A stretch of 64,000 nucleotides of DNA from Palaemon carinicauda. Its lineage: Eukaryota > Arthropoda > Malacostraca > Decapoda > Palaemonidae. Numbering within the stretch: position 1 is the first letter of the stretch; every line of letters starts with the position of its first letter. The DNA is taken from the NCBI RefSeq assembly GCF_036898095.1, contig NC_090763.1:61737167-61801166 (forward strand). The letters run 5' to 3'. Under the pieces are notes generated by a model. It made no database searches, had not been told where the DNA came from, and worked only from the letters and a program-made list of their open reading frames with translations. This document shows positions 10,832 to 21,879 of this stretch, in pieces. The position numbers and the translations under genes were made by a program.

Positions 10832-11768
10832 CTGTAAAATTTTCATATATTGGGTTCAAGAGTAATGAAATATTTGTATATTAAAAGTAAGCAAAAATTG
10901 TTTACAATACTTTCAATACTAAGAGATGAAGCACTTTCTTGAAGAAAACATTTATAAATATTTGAGCTTAATTTCTAACATATGAAAAAAAATACATGAT
11001 ATATGCATATACGCCACTGTACTTTTATCTACGGTTATGCCATGCGGACAGTACATGTAACAATCATAAAAGTATTCATAACATAATGATGTACAAGTTT
11101 AGCAATGCACGCTACAGTACATCGTGAAGAATGTCTACCCCTATCAATTGATTTGTACAGTACTCATAACATTCACGTTATATTGATGGATTGTTCCAAA
11201 AAAATTAAAAGAAAAAATCTCTTACTCTCTTTTCCAGAGCCTAATTTATGCAGTTTTACCTTTAAAAAACACAATTTGTTTCACTAAAAATTACATACTA
11301 CAAACAAGGTCATAACCAGTATCTGGGTATATGGTTTGGAGGTTTAAGAGGGTGATACTCATCATGAGTAATACCATTCATGTGTTAAAACTTTCCATTC
11401 TAGATGAGACACAGCTATAATACTTTGAATTCAGGATGTAACGGAACTAAACAGCTGAATTTTTTAATGCTTCTTTTCTATACAGTCCATTCCAAAATAT
11501 AATACATAAATTTAATCTCCTTTCCCAATGTTATTACAACATCAAGGGGTCAGTTAATAACATCAGGCATGGTTTATAATTTGGCAGAGGTCTTTTATGA
11601 TCTCATGCCCTTACAGTCATCAACCACAGCTATCAGCAGTGGGCCAAACCTTCGACCAATCAGACCAACTGGAAGGTAGCAGTTTCCACAGTTATTGGCA
11701 GTGTGCCTAGCCTTTTGCTAAAAAAGGAGTGTAAGGCAGAATATGTCATTTCAATTGCTTTCTATAAT
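10832..11768. other. Intron sequence without recognised features
   Basis: AT-rich sequence upstream of the exon at 10831 and before DIRS-B. No convincing coding frame, RNA gene or repeat boundary was recognised. The stretch at about 11570-11720 is less AT-rich but unidentified. Confidence 0.5.
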
Positions 11769-11771
11769 ATG

Positions 11772-12105
11772 TTATTTTGATAATAAAATAAATTTTTGAA
11801 TATACTTACCCGGTGATTATAATAGCTGCAACTCTGTTGCTCGACAGAAAACTCTAAGGTAAAATTCGCCAGCGATCGCTACACAGGTTGCGGGTGTGCC
11901 TAACAGCGCCATCTGTCGTCCAGATACCCAGTACTCAATGTAAACAAAGAACTCAATTTTCTCCTCGCTCCACTGCGTCTCTATTGGGGAGGAAGGGAGG
12001 GTCCTTTAATTTATAATCACCGGGTAAGTATATTCAAAAATTTATTTTATTATCAAAATAACATTTTTCAATATTTAACTTAGCCGGTGATTATAATAGC
12101 TGATT
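11772..12105 (-). repeat. DIRS-B 3' terminus and ICR
   Basis: The outer arm (from 11771) and inner arm (12011-12063) are exact reverse complements over about 53 bp around the terminal repeat core. The following 'atttttcaatatttaactt' is the reverse complement of this element's right edge. The arm sequence has 'gataataaaat' where DIRS-A has 'attaataaaat', and both arms of each copy agree with each other. Confidence 0.85.
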
Positions 12106-12505
12106 CACACCCAGGGGGGTGGGTAGAGACCAGCACTATATGTTTACATTATTATGAGCTAAGAATTTTTATTTCATTTTAGAAGTTATCAAAATAACAA
12201 AAACAAAATAAATAGGTACCTGGTAAGGAAGTCGACTTGAACAATTACTCTGCCTTTTTAAGTACGTCTTCCTTACGGAGCCTCGCGATCCTCTCAGGAT
12301 GCTGATCGACCCCTAGGATCTGAAGTATGAAGGGTTGCAACCCATACAACAGGACCTCATCAAAACCTCTAATCTAGGCGCTTCTCAAGAAATGACTCTG
12401 ACCACCCGCCAAATCAACCAGGATGCGAAAGGCTTCTTAGCCTTCCGGACAACCCAAAAACAACAATAAAAACATTTCAAGAGAAAGATTAAAAAGGTTA
12501 TGGAA

Positions 12506-14860
12506 TTAGGGAATTGTAGTGGTTGAGCCCTCACCCACTACTGCACTCGCTGCTACGAATGGTCCCAGAGTGTAGCAGTCCTCGTAAAGAGACTGGACAT
12601 CCTTAAGATAAAAAGACGCGAACACTGACTTGCTTCTCCAATAGGTTGCGTCCATTATACTTCGCAGAGATCTATTTTGTTTAAAGGTCACGGAAGTTGC
12701 GACAGCTCTAACTTCGTGTGTCCTTACCTTCAGCAAAGCTTGGTCTTCCTCACTCAGATGGGAATGAGCTTCTCGTATTAACAGTCTGATAAAATAGGAT
12801 AAAGCATTCTTTGACATAGGCAAAGATGGTTTCTTAACTGAACACCATAAAGCTTCAGACGGGCCTCGTAAAGGTTTAGTTCGTTTTAAATAGAACTTAA
12901 GAGCTCTTACAGGGCATAAGACTCTTTCTAGTTCATTTCCAACCATATTCGATAAGCTTGGAATATCGAACGATTTTGGCCAAGGTCGAGAAGGCAGCTC
13001 GTTTTGGGCTAGAAAACCAAGTTGTAGAGAACATGTAGCCGTTTCAGATGAGAATCCGATGTTCTTGCTGAAGGCATGAATCTCACTGACTCTTTTAGCT
13101 GTGGCTAAGCATACCAGGAAAAGAGTCTTTAAGGTGAGATCTTTCAGGGAGGCTGATTGTAGCGGCTCGAACCTGTCTGACATAAGGAATCTTAGTACCA
13201 CGTCTAAATTCCAACCAGGTGTAACCAAACGACGCTCCTTCGTGGTCTCAAAAGACTTAAGGAGGTCCTGTAGATCTTTATTGTTGGAAAGATCTAAGCC
13301 TCTGTGACGGCAGACTGATGCCAACATGCTTCTGTAACCCTTGATAGTGGGAGCTGAAAGAGATCGTTCTTTCCTCAGATATAAGAGGAAGTCAGCTATT
13401 TGAGTTACAGAGGTACTGGTCGAGGATACGGATACTGACTTGCACCAGTTTCGGAAGATTTCCCACTTCGATTGGTAGACTCTAAGGTTGGATGTTCTCC
13501 TTGATCTAGCAATCGCTCTGGCTGCCTCCTTCGAAAAGCCTCTAGCTCTCGAGAGTCTTTCGATAGTCTGAAGGCAGTCAGACGAAGAGCGTGGAGGCCT
13601 TGGTGTACCTTCTTTACGTGTGGCTGACGTAGAAGGTCCACCCTTAGGGGACGTGTTCTGGGAACGTCTACTAGCCATCGAAGTACCTCGGTGAACCATT
13701 CTCTTGCGGGCCAGAGGGGAGCAACTAGCGTCAACCTTGTCCCTTCGTGAGAGGCGAACTTCTGCAGTACCTTGTTGACAATCTTGAACGGAGGGAATGC
13801 ATATAGCTCTAGATATGACCAATCTAGGAGAAAGGCATCTATATGAACTGCTGCTGGGTCCGGGATTGGTGAGCAATAGATTGGGAGCCTCTTGGTCATC
13901 GAGGTTGCGAAGAGATCTATGGTTGGCTGGCCCCAGGTGGCCCAAAGTCTCTTGCATACATCCTTGTGGAGGGTCCATTCTGTTGGAATTATTTGTCCCT
14001 TCCGACTGAGACAATCTGCCATGACATTCAAGTTGCCTTGGATGAACCTCGTTACTAGTGATATGTTTAGACCTTTTGACCAGGTGAGGAGGTCCCTTGC
14101 GATCTCGTACAACATCAGAGAGTAGGTCCCTCCTTGCTTGGAGATGTACGCCAAAGCCGTGGTGTTGTCCGAGTTCACCTCCACCACTTTGCCTTGAAGG
14201 AGAGACCTGAAGCTTTTCAAGGCCAGATGTACTGCCAGTAGCTCCTTGCAGTTGATATGCATTGTCCTTTGACTCGAGTTCCATATTCCCGAGCATTCCC
14301 GACCGTCTAATGTCGCACCCCAGCCTACGTCCGATGCGTCCGAGAAGAGAACGTGGTTGGGAGTCTGAACAGCCAGGGGAAGACCCTCTCTTAGGTTGAT
14401 ATAGTCCTTCCACCAAGTCAGACAAGACTTTATCTTTTCGGAAACCGGGATCGAGACCGCTTCTAGCGTCTTGTCCTTTTTCCAGTGAAAAGCTAGATGG
14501 TATTGAAGAGGACGGAGGTGTAGTCTTCCTAGTGACACAAATTGTTTCACGGATGACAGCCTCCCTACCAGACTCATCCACAGCCTGACTGAGCAGCGTT
14601 CCTTCTTCAGCATCTTCTGGATGGATAGCAGGGCTTGATCTATTCTGGGGGCTGATCGTTTTGTTGTTCAGCAACGTCCTCATCAGAGGGTTCCTCATCC
14701 GAAAACTGATGAGGAAACGGCAACGGAGTGGGCAACGTCTGGCTCGCTGAGTCCGGTCGCACTGGTGGATGCGTGACGGAGCCGGACGCAATATCATGGA
14801 ACTGCTGCACAGTCTGTGAACTGTCAACAACCATGGGTGCGCGAGGAAGCACAGCGTCAA
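12506..14860 (-). CDS. DIRS-B tyrosine recombinase (C-terminal ~400 codons of a 784-codon open frame)
   Basis: The catalytic tyrosine recombinase joins the circular DNA copy to the chromosome in place of a DDE integrase. The recognisable domain begins near residue 450 with a SAM-like region (RVYQSKWEIFRNWCKS, then TQIADFLLYLRKERSLSAPT). The catalytic part shows the box I Arg in TAKRVSEIHAF, the HEVR box (H-x-x-R) and the nucleophile in SVFASFYLKD. The tail is YTLGPFVAASAVVGE. The first ~450 codons overlap the Gag linker and RNase H gene in another frame, so the real start is probably well inside; none is proven. This is the only open full-length recombinase seen among the family 1 copies here. 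Confidence 0.85.
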   Translation of the reverse strand: MTLCFLAHPWLLTVHRLCSSSMILRPAPSRIHQCDRTQRARRCPLRCRFLISFRMRNPLMRTLLNNKTISPQNRSSPAIHPEDAEEGTLLSQAVDESGREAVIRETICVTRKTTPPSSSIPSSFSLEKGQDARSGLDPGFRKDKVLSDLVEGLYQPKRGSSPGCSDSQPRSLLGRIGRRLGCDIRRSGMLGNMELESKDNAYQLQGATGSTSGLEKLQVSPSRQSGGGELGQHHGFGVHLQARRDLLSDVVRDRKGPPHLVKRSKHITSNEVHPRQLECHGRLSQSEGTNNSNRMDPPQGCMQETLGHLGPANHRSLRNLDDQEAPNLLLTNPGPSSSSYRCLSPRLVISRAICIPSVQDCQQGTAEVRLSRRDKVDASCSPLARKRMVHRGTSMASRRSQNTSPKGGPSTSATRKEGTPRPPRSSSDCLQTIERLSRARGFSKEAARAIARSRRTSNLRVYQSKWEIFRNWCKSVSVSSTSTSVTQIADFLLYLRKERSLSAPTIKGYRSMLASVCRHRGLDLSNNKDLQDLLKSFETTKERRLVTPGWNLDVVLRFLMSDRFEPLQSASLKDLTLKTLFLVCLATAKRVSEIHAFSKNIGFSSETATCSLQLGFLAQNELPSRPWPKSFDIPSLSNMVGNELERVLCPVRALKFYLKRTKPLRGPSEALWCSVKKPSLPMSKNALSYFIRLLIREAHSHLSEEDQALLKVRTHEVRAVATSVTFKQNRSLRSIMDATYWRSKSVFASFYLKDVQSLYEDCYTLGPFVAASAVVGEGSTTTIP
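13405..14613 (-). CDS. DIRS-B RT thumb and RNase H frame (402 codons, RT palm deleted)
   Basis: It begins in the RT thumb (KKERCSVRLWMSLVGRLSS) and runs through RNase H: FSDASDVGWGATL (first Asp), INCKELLAVHLALK (Glu) and VNSDNTTALAYISKQGG (Asp). The conserved TIDLFATSMTKRLPIYCSP region follows. Fingers and palm, including the YLDD box present in DIRS-C, are absent because the sequence upstream is Gag linker. RNase H alone could not replicate the element, so B would need enzymes from a complete copy such as DIRS-C. Confidence 0.8.
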   Translation of the reverse strand: MLKKERCSVRLWMSLVGRLSSVKQFVSLGRLHLRPLQYHLAFHWKKDKTLEAVSIPVSEKIKSCLTWWKDYINLREGLPLAVQTPNHVLFSDASDVGWGATLDGRECSGIWNSSQRTMHINCKELLAVHLALKSFRSLLQGKVVEVNSDNTTALAYISKQGGTYSLMLYEIARDLLTWSKGLNISLVTRFIQGNLNVMADCLSRKGQIIPTEWTLHKDVCKRLWATWGQPTIDLFATSMTKRLPIYCSPIPDPAAVHIDAFLLDWSYLELYAFPPFKIVNKVLQKFASHEGTRLTLVAPLWPAREWFTEVLRWLVDVPRTRPLRVDLLRQPHVKKVHQGLHALRLTAFRLSKDSRELEAFRRRQPERLLDQGEHPTLESTNRSGKSSETGASQYPYPRPVPL

Positions 14861-16834
14861 CCCGAGACTGTCTAGACCGTCTGGGTTGTGCAGTCAACAC
14901 CCTACCGGGTTGCTGAGGTTGACGCACTGCGTCAAAACAAGTCACCTCTGCTGGTTGTTGAACGTCCTGAACGTCAACAACCACCTCCGAGCGTCGCTTA
15001 ACGTCAACGTGCGGCTGGCAACCCACACTGGGTCGCATCAGTGGAGGAACCACCTCAACTGGCAGACGCGAGTAGGTTACCTCAGCGTCAACAGGGCGCA
15101 CAACCGACCGGTTGGAAGGTTGTTGGCCAGAAGGTTCGGTAGCAACCTTCTCCGCATTAAAGTCCTCTATCAAGGACGCAAGCTTGGACTGCATGTCTTG
15201 CAGCAAAGCCCATTTAGGGTCTACGGGAGCAGGTGTGGCAACAGACGGGGTTAGCGACTGAGGCGGTACCGTTTACCATCCCTGAAAGCCTTGTTATGCG
15301 TGACATAATTGTACAGCAAAACTTCAAAGGCTCGAAAACAGCTGTGAAGTTGACCTGTAAACAACTTGGGTAGGCGCCAGGGAGAGTCTACGAGAATTGA
15401 GAAGTCTATCTGGGCAGAGGCATGAACTCCCAAGCCGAGAACTTCTCTCGTGTCATATCAGACTCTCCTCTATAAACCAGTTTAAAAGAAGGGAAAGCAA
15501 AGGCTGTATCCCCCAAACTCCTCCTGGTGAAAAACCAGTCGCCTAGCCAACGTAACGCTCTCTAGGAGAGCGAGAGAGCACTAGCTTAAAAACAACGGCT
15601 TCGAAGTAGCTAGGCCTAGTGTAAGCTCTGACGTTTAGGCGAACGAGGAGCAGCAGTTACAAAAAGATCCGGACAAAGATCCTTAAAAAAAAATCATCAT
15701 GATTTAATTAAAGTCCATAGGAGGCTAAGCAGCTTTAGGCTCCTCTCCATCTGACAGAGTCCTCAAGGGAATATCAGTAGGAGGGAGAACAGCAACTTCC
15801 TCATCTACAGAAACCTTGTCCGATAAAAGCTGAGTCTCAAGCAAGGGAGAGACGTACTGTGGTGGCAATGCTTTACAAGCAGAGTCCACACTCACTGGTG
15901 CATTAGTAGCGGACCAGAACGCAACGTCATGTAACTGCTTGACAGTCTGTGAACTGTCAACAACTGAACTGTCAACCACAACAGGTGCGTGAGGACGCAC
16001 AGCGTCCACTCGAGACTGCTTTGACTGCCTAGACTGAGCAGTCAAAACAACTCTAGAATGCGGAGGTTGACGCACAGCGTCAAAACAAGTCAACTCCGAT
16101 TGTTAGTGAACGTCTTGAACGTCAACAGGAGCATCAGCAAGTGGCCTAACGTCCAAATGCGGCTGAAAAACCACAAGAGACCGCATCGAGTGTGGTTCTA
16201 AACAACCTGACTGACGTGACTAAGCTACGCCAACGTCAACAGTAAGCACAAAGGAACGTTAGGTTGGCTGAAAGCCAGGATATCGATCAGATAAACGGCT
16301 AGACTCAACGGACTAATCGGTAGAATAGTCTTCCATAAGGGAGGCAAGCATATACTGCATGTCTTGCCATACAACCCATTAAGGATCAACGGAAATGGTT
16401 GTGGTAAGAGACGAGGGTAACGTCTGTGACCGCAACACTTTGCCTACAAAAAAAGACTCTCTGAGTCTGTGTTACGCTTTTGTTAGGCGGCGAGCAGTTA
16501 TCCGATGACTGCATAGGGTCAGAGCTGTCCTAATGGTTGTAACCAGGACGCTGGACCTGTCCTGAAAGGACTGACTTTCGCTTAAGGGCTTCGAAACCTT
16601 GTGACAGGTTTCTTATGCGAAAAGCCTTCGGATGACGAGGAGAAACAACGTCTCTCTCGTCTTATGGTAGGGGAGATCTTGGTAAGATACACCCGATAAC
16701 ATAGAGGGAAAAACGTCTGTTCGTTGGTCAAGGCCTCTCGAACCCATAAGTCGTTTGACGTTACTTCTCCCCTGGGCTTGGGAGCATGTAAGAGGTCCCG
16801 GACTAGGTGAACGACAGGCACGAACAGACGAACC
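14640..16834 (-). pseudogene. DIRS-B rearranged Gag region
   Basis: It has the same order and joints as DIRS-A. The second Gag linker occupies about 14640-15260, with a 188-codon open piece at 14640-15206. The Gag C-terminal piece occupies about 15265-15720, and the first linker 15725 to about 16834. The frame is broken in many places. The junction to the RT thumb at about 14640-14665 retains a few bases ('ttgatctattc') that DIRS-A has lost, so B is nearer to the common ancestor of the two. Confidence 0.7.
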
Positions 16835-16950
16835 CTCGGACGCAACACTGTAACACTTTGCGCCTCGGACGCAACACTGTAACACTTTGCGCCTCGGACG
16901 CAACACTGTAACACTTTGCGCCTCGGACGCAACACTGTAACACTTTGCGC
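16835..16950 (-). repeat. 29-bp minisatellite, four perfect units, in DIRS-B Gag
   Basis: Four head-to-tail units start at 16835, 16864, 16893 and 16922. Each begins 'ctcggacgcaacactg' and ends 'aacactttgcgc'. DIRS-A has one unit at the same place. Three extra units add 87 bp, which keeps the surrounding frame although a single unit would shift it. Confidence 0.9.
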
Positions 16951-17930
16951 ATATCACTTTATCACTTCGATTTTCTGTTTTGCACTTATTTCTACCTGAA
17001 ACACGCAATTCTACCCTTCTTTAAAAGTTAGTAATTGCGAAATCAGTCGTATAATGCAAGCTCATTAATACCAGCAAAAAACAGAAAACATATTTTAAGA
17101 TAAAAAAATCAGTGGCTGGGAAAGAGACTAAACACTAGTTCATATAACTACGTTTTCAATCTCTCACCGCACATAGCCTGGGGACGAGAATAAAAACCTA
17201 AAAACGTTTTATCCTTCCTCCCCGTACAGCGACTAGGGACACGAGTAACACGAGAACAACGTTACCCGCTTGAACGGAACGTTTCCTCTCCTCTCTCTCC
17301 CTCCGTCTCTATCTCTCTCTCTCTTTCTCTCTTGATTTCGCACCTAAGAGAAGAGCCCAATAATATTTCGTCAAAAAAACATGTTATTTGACTAAAGGAA
17401 AAAACTGAAAGGTTTTTCAAATAAAGTTCCTTTAAATTAGAATTTAAAACATTTAAGCTAAGAAAGAATGAACAAAACGTCAGAATCGATTTACTCTTAC
17501 TGCAAAGTGAAACCGTGATACACTCTCTCTCTATCGTAACGATAGAGCGCATGTTGAACGTCCTGAACGTCAACAAATGCGTAGCATAAAAAAACTAAAC
17601 GTTAGTTCATCTTTGAAAACAGTACGAAGACTATCAAAGAAATTCTTTCATAAAATATTACATTTAAAAAGTTTTAAATCCTTAGCTCTTTAAAAGCTAA
17701 TTACGATATAAAGGGCTCAACGTTGATTAACTTCGGTTTCCAAGTTAGGACCGCCTACTCTCAGGAAAGGTCTATATAAACAAAACATTAAAATTTCTTT
17801 TTTATAATAAATGGAAAGTTAATCGAAGAAGCCTAATAAAGGCGGAGAGATATAAAATATATAGAGGAAAATCTATAACGTGATAAGATATTTACTAAAA
17901 GCCTAAACACACTTCCGTCTAAGGGTCGGC
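16951..17930 (-). other. Non-coding block replacing the Gag Cys-rich region in DIRS-B
   Basis: Closely matches 7151-8170 of DIRS-A, with small indels including a 27-bp difference near 16985. It ends at a Gag-like start codon (about 17931), which here is followed within a few codons by an in-frame stop. It contains pyrimidine-rich tracts and 'tttcag'-like sites on the minus strand. Confidence 0.5.
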
Positions 17931-18130
17931 CATTTAAAAGTGAAAGAAAGTCCATACTCTCTTTGTTACCATAATTAAATCTATCCAAAACGAGTTCAAG
18001 ATTTAAGATGAAGATAAAACACCTGCATAGCAAAAGCTCAAAACTAGAATAAAGTACTTCACCAATTAGTTGTGAAAAAACTCCAGTTTAGCAACAGCGA
18101 ATAAGAGCGTCTTGTCGATAGCTCGACAGA

Positions 18131-18306
18131 GAGAAAATTGAGTTCTTTGTTTACATTGAGTACTGGGTATCTGGACGACAGATGGCGCTGTTAGGCACAC
18201 CCGCAACCTGTGTAGCGATCGCTGGCGAATTTTACCTTAGAGTTTTCTGTCGAGCAACAGAGTTGCAGCTATTATAATCACCGGCTAAGTTAAATATTGA
18301 AAAATG
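18131..18306 (-). repeat. DIRS-B 5' inverted terminal repeat
   Basis: An inverted copy of 11826-11963 with no mismatch seen in the core. It ends 'ccggctaagttaaatattg', then 'aaaaatgt' at the border. Confidence 0.85.
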
Positions 18307-19051
18307 TAGGACACAGTAGTAGTATTTTTACACCCCTATCACAAGGCATATAACACATAAATCTAATCACATACATTAATCTATACCCTTAAGAACATGT
18401 CCTCAAATTTATCAAATTACAAAATAAAATTAGAGGAACACTAGGGCAGTTTTTTAAAACTTGAAAGATACAAACAGTGCCTTTTAAAGAGATTTCCTCT
18501 TCTGCTTTATATTTGCATGTCTGGGTGTTTCTGGATATTATGCTGGTCATGAAAGTGTAAAAAAGATTCTAATAGCCAAAATTTGATTACTGGACTTAAT
18601 TTCTTTCCTCATTACTAGCAGCAAGAATTAATGACAGTAATCACCACATGGATACAAAATTATTTCCCTTCACAGAGGCAAGATATCCACATGTTGCTTT
18701 TGGTTCATGACATTCCTAAGGTTTTTTGTTACCTTGCATGTTCCATCACAACCTCAATAATCACACGCGTCTGCATGTTCTTAGGTTGACCAGTTATTTG
18801 TCTGTTACACACACACAAAACAAATGCCTTGTCTCACCACATACATGCCATCTGGATACATTGGTATGCTTAAATCACTTTCTTTCCTTTCAATAAATAT
18901 CTGCAGTGCTGTCAACAGCTCTTTTCAGTTTTCCCCAAACTTTGCATAGAATTGCTATCATTTCTGATTAATCTTTTTCTATTATCCATTATTTACTGTA
19001 CTTCAAGACTTTTTCCACTTCAGTGCGCTCACTATCAGCGCCTCTTGCATT
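18307..19051. other. Intron sequence without recognised features
   Basis: AT-rich sequence between DIRS-B and DIRS-D inside the 23 kb intron. No coding frame or repeat family was recognised, apart from a short CA run near 18810. Confidence 0.5.
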
Positions 19052-19066
19052 GCCAAATATGACAAA

Positions 19067-19406
19067 TTTGTAGATAATTTGTATTTTTCCTAACTATACA
19101 AACCTTAGCTATTTATTAGGGGTTATACTTTCGGCGGAGCTGAAATGACGAGCCATTAAAATTTAGCGAGGGTTAACTACCCACATCGCTAGTTAGCGGG
19201 GGTAGGGGAGCTTGCTACTACTCCCGTTCAGACACCTGTGATTTTGTCACTTTGCTTGGAGGTAGGACTTCAAGGGGAATAGGGATGGCAGGCAAGTTTG
19301 TATAAATAGCTAAGGTTTTTGTATAGTTAAGAAAAATAAAAATTATCTACGAATTTGCCATTTGTTCCGTAACTGGAATACAAACTACGCTATTTATTAG
19401 GGGTGA
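19067..19406 (-). repeat. DIRS-D 3' terminus: arms, inverted terminal repeat and ICR
   Basis: The outer arm (about 19067-19115) is complementary to the inner arm (about 19303-19352), with a few mismatches. The sequence after the inner arm, 'ttgttccgtaactggaatac' at about 19363, is the complement of the element's right edge near 25195-25217. The layout is the same as in family 1 although the sequences are unrelated. Confidence 0.75.
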
Positions 19407-19847
19407 CTTACCCATTAGGAAGGGTGGACGTCCCTGCCAATCTGGCTTTTGGCTTTGCCCGGGAACTCCTTATTTGGGTATGTTAGTACTCAAAAATAAG
19501 GAGTCTCTGCCCTCGCTAAACCTTGCTACGCAAGGTCCGTGGCCTACGCAAGCTGTGTGTTGAGACGTGCAGAAGTGTGACTGTCTAGGTAAAGTTATTC
19601 CAAGTCTGTAGGAAAAACCTGATGTAACCAAGACTTCCCAATACCACCTCGCCAGGGTATGGGGATGCAACAGTATTAGCTTAATACTAGGTACACAAGG
19701 GAGCATGGTTTACCTGCAGTGGTTTGCAGTCAGCTTATACAGAGAACCCAGGATACTGCTTTCCCCAAGAGAGGGTAGGATGAAGAAAAGAATAAGAACC
19801 AGTCAAATCTTTTTATTAACGCAGACTAAAACCGGGTAACAATGCCC

Positions 19848-21480
19848 TCAACCTTTTGCTACTTGTCCAATAAGGAGCTTGAGGTATACAACCAGCTGTT
19901 GTGCAGCCACCACCGGACCGATAGAGATCGTATCGAGTTCCTGTGGGTCACGTCTTGCAGGAGAAAGGTTGTGAAAGTCACCTGGAGCATTCACATCCTT
20001 TCTTGTAAAACCTGCGTCACAGAGTAATCTGCTAAGAAGGACCAGTGGCCCTGACACTGTGAGTCGTCATGTCGAGATGATGTTTCGGTGATCCTCCTCT
20101 AGTCTCTCCCAGTGCTGATGACAAGAGAAGGGACCCGGGCGGGCTGTTGCCGTTTTCTTTAGGTAAAGTCTCATACCTACCCTGGGTACAGTAACGGATG
20201 TTCTGGATCGTCCGTTACCACGTGGAGACTTATGTAGGATTCGTCTGGCGACATAATCAGGGACGAAACTGAACATTGTCTTTCGCCCTTCTCAATAATG
20301 GGCGATGTCGAAAGAGACCATGAAGTTCCATGACTCGTATGGTTGCTGTCAGTGTATAGGAACATTTTGTTCTTAAATCAGGTGAAAATTTGTTGCCTGG
20401 TGAAGTGGAACATAAGGAGGTCCTTTTAGGGATCGGAGAATTTGAACCATATTCCGAGAGGAAGGTCTCAATTCCGACTGGGGAAAGGCAAGTTGTAAAT
20501 CCGTATGAGTTAGGAAAAGAGTACGATGAGAGGGTGTCCCTTTCTTTCAGTTTGAAGGTGAAGAATCAAGGTTGAGTGATCATCTTTACCTGTCGGAACT
20601 GAATAGGGGGTCTTTTCCTCTTGGATAAACTCGAGGATTCCGCTATTGCTGGAATCGAGGTATCGAGTGGAGAGACACACTTTCACATGACACCAACCAC
20701 ACAAGACGTTATACTGCCTGGTAGACTGATGCTGAGGAATTCCTCAGATATCTAGACAACCTTTTCGCAAAGAGGTATTGGGTAGTCTCCAGGCATATAA
20801 TCATAGCAAAGCTATAGCTTGCGGTAGGTGTCGAAGTGGGTTGTCTGTGATGTGGAGAAGGTTCTCTTGGAGACTCTATCAGGAGCTGCAAAAGGTTTGG
20901 AAACCGTTCTGCATAATGCCATAACGGAGCTAGGAGAGTCCTTGAGAGGTTGACCGATGTTCTAGCCTTCTTGAGTGCCCTTCTCCAGATAAAACAGGGA
21001 CGAGACGTAAACGTCATTGATATACCTACCGTTGTTGCCAGAGAGCCTTGGGGTCTAGGGCTGGGGAGCAACGGCAGCCTGAGATTCAGGAGCGTTGCGA
21101 ACAGACCCCTAGTTGGAGGACCTCGTCAAGTCGGGACTTTGTCAGCTACAAGGCGATCCAAAGTCCATTCGGTATACCTTATCTGAGATGCTGTGCACAG
21201 ATTATCGGTGAGCACGTTCTTCCAGTCTGGAATGAAGCGGTCTGATAGTGGTACTGAACGGACTTTGGCCCATCTTAGTGTTTATACTGTTAGATGGGAA
21301 GAGGCTATGAGCAAGTTCCTTCTTGCTTGTCGATGTGAGTCTCTATGTGGTGTATGGTGTGTCGTCCATCACATCACTGAGTGGTCTGTTAGAAACCAAT
21401 GATGATGCTGAAGGACCGAAAAGTTGGCCTTCATCTCTTAAGAGAATTAAGTGAAGGTACTTTCTGGCTCTGTCCAGAGG
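19848..21480 (-). pseudogene. DIRS-D recombinase and RNase H-downstream remnants
   Basis: The frame 19848-20057 keeps a recombinase tail, LDTISIGPVVAAQQLV, equivalent to LDTFSVGPVVAVQQLV in DIRS-E. The frame 20709-21071 keeps KKARTSVNLSRTLLAPLWHY and ERFPNLLQLLIESPRE, equivalent to the region after RNase H in E. Frameshifts and stops separate the pieces, and the catalytic boxes are not intact. Confidence 0.65.
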
Positions 21481-21496
21481 GCTGAGGTCGTGTGGT

Positions 21497-21700
21497 GCAG
21501 CAGTATGAAGCTTCATCTGTTGTGGATAATGTGGGAGGTTGGGCTGTGGCACCCTAGCAGTACCAGCTGAACTCGGCTGAGTCCCTGGTTAGGCTGGAGG
21601 AACGTAGAGAGTAGAGGTCCCCTTTTTGTTTTGTTTCTTTGTTTGATGTCGGCTACCCCCCAAAATTGGGGGAAGTGCCTTTGGTATATGTATGTATCGT
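21497..21700 (+). mobile_element. 5'-truncated LINE tail, copy 2, inserted in DIRS-D
   Basis: It matches 52500-52690 and the complement of 8985-9190, ending with an ATGT-rich tail ('tatgtatgtat'). DIRS-E sequence is continuous up to 'gtgtggtgcagca' (47360 region), the point where D changes to LINE sequence at about 21497. This shows insertion into D, in the opposite orientation to D. Confidence 0.75.
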
Positions 21701-21879
21701 GGTTACTGTGCAGTTGGAGAGTGCTCGCAAGTAGTTCCCTGTCGGCAAGCCATTGATGAGGGTTGTCGAGCGTTTGCCGATCACTTTAGTGTGATGGCGA
21801 ACGGCCAATAGCGAGAAGTATGTTGTATACCTTCTGATCTAGGAAACTGCAGGAAGAGGTTGAATAGTAAGTTCGAGTC

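Larger units (their letters stand above)
11769..18306 (-). mobile_element. DIRS-B, non-autonomous family 1 DIRS element with open recombinase frame
   Basis: About 6.54 kb with terminal repeats at both ends: the core at 11826-11963 is an identical inverted copy of about 18131-18285. It carries an ICR at about 12011-12105. The internal order matches DIRS-A: Gag-start remnant, non-coding block, Gag linker, Gag C-terminal piece, second Gag linker, RT thumb, RNase H, recombinase. The RT palm is missing. The short sequence 'atgt' is shared by both borders, with no target duplication. It lies in the 23 kb intron of the BTB gene, in sense orientation. Confidence 0.9.
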
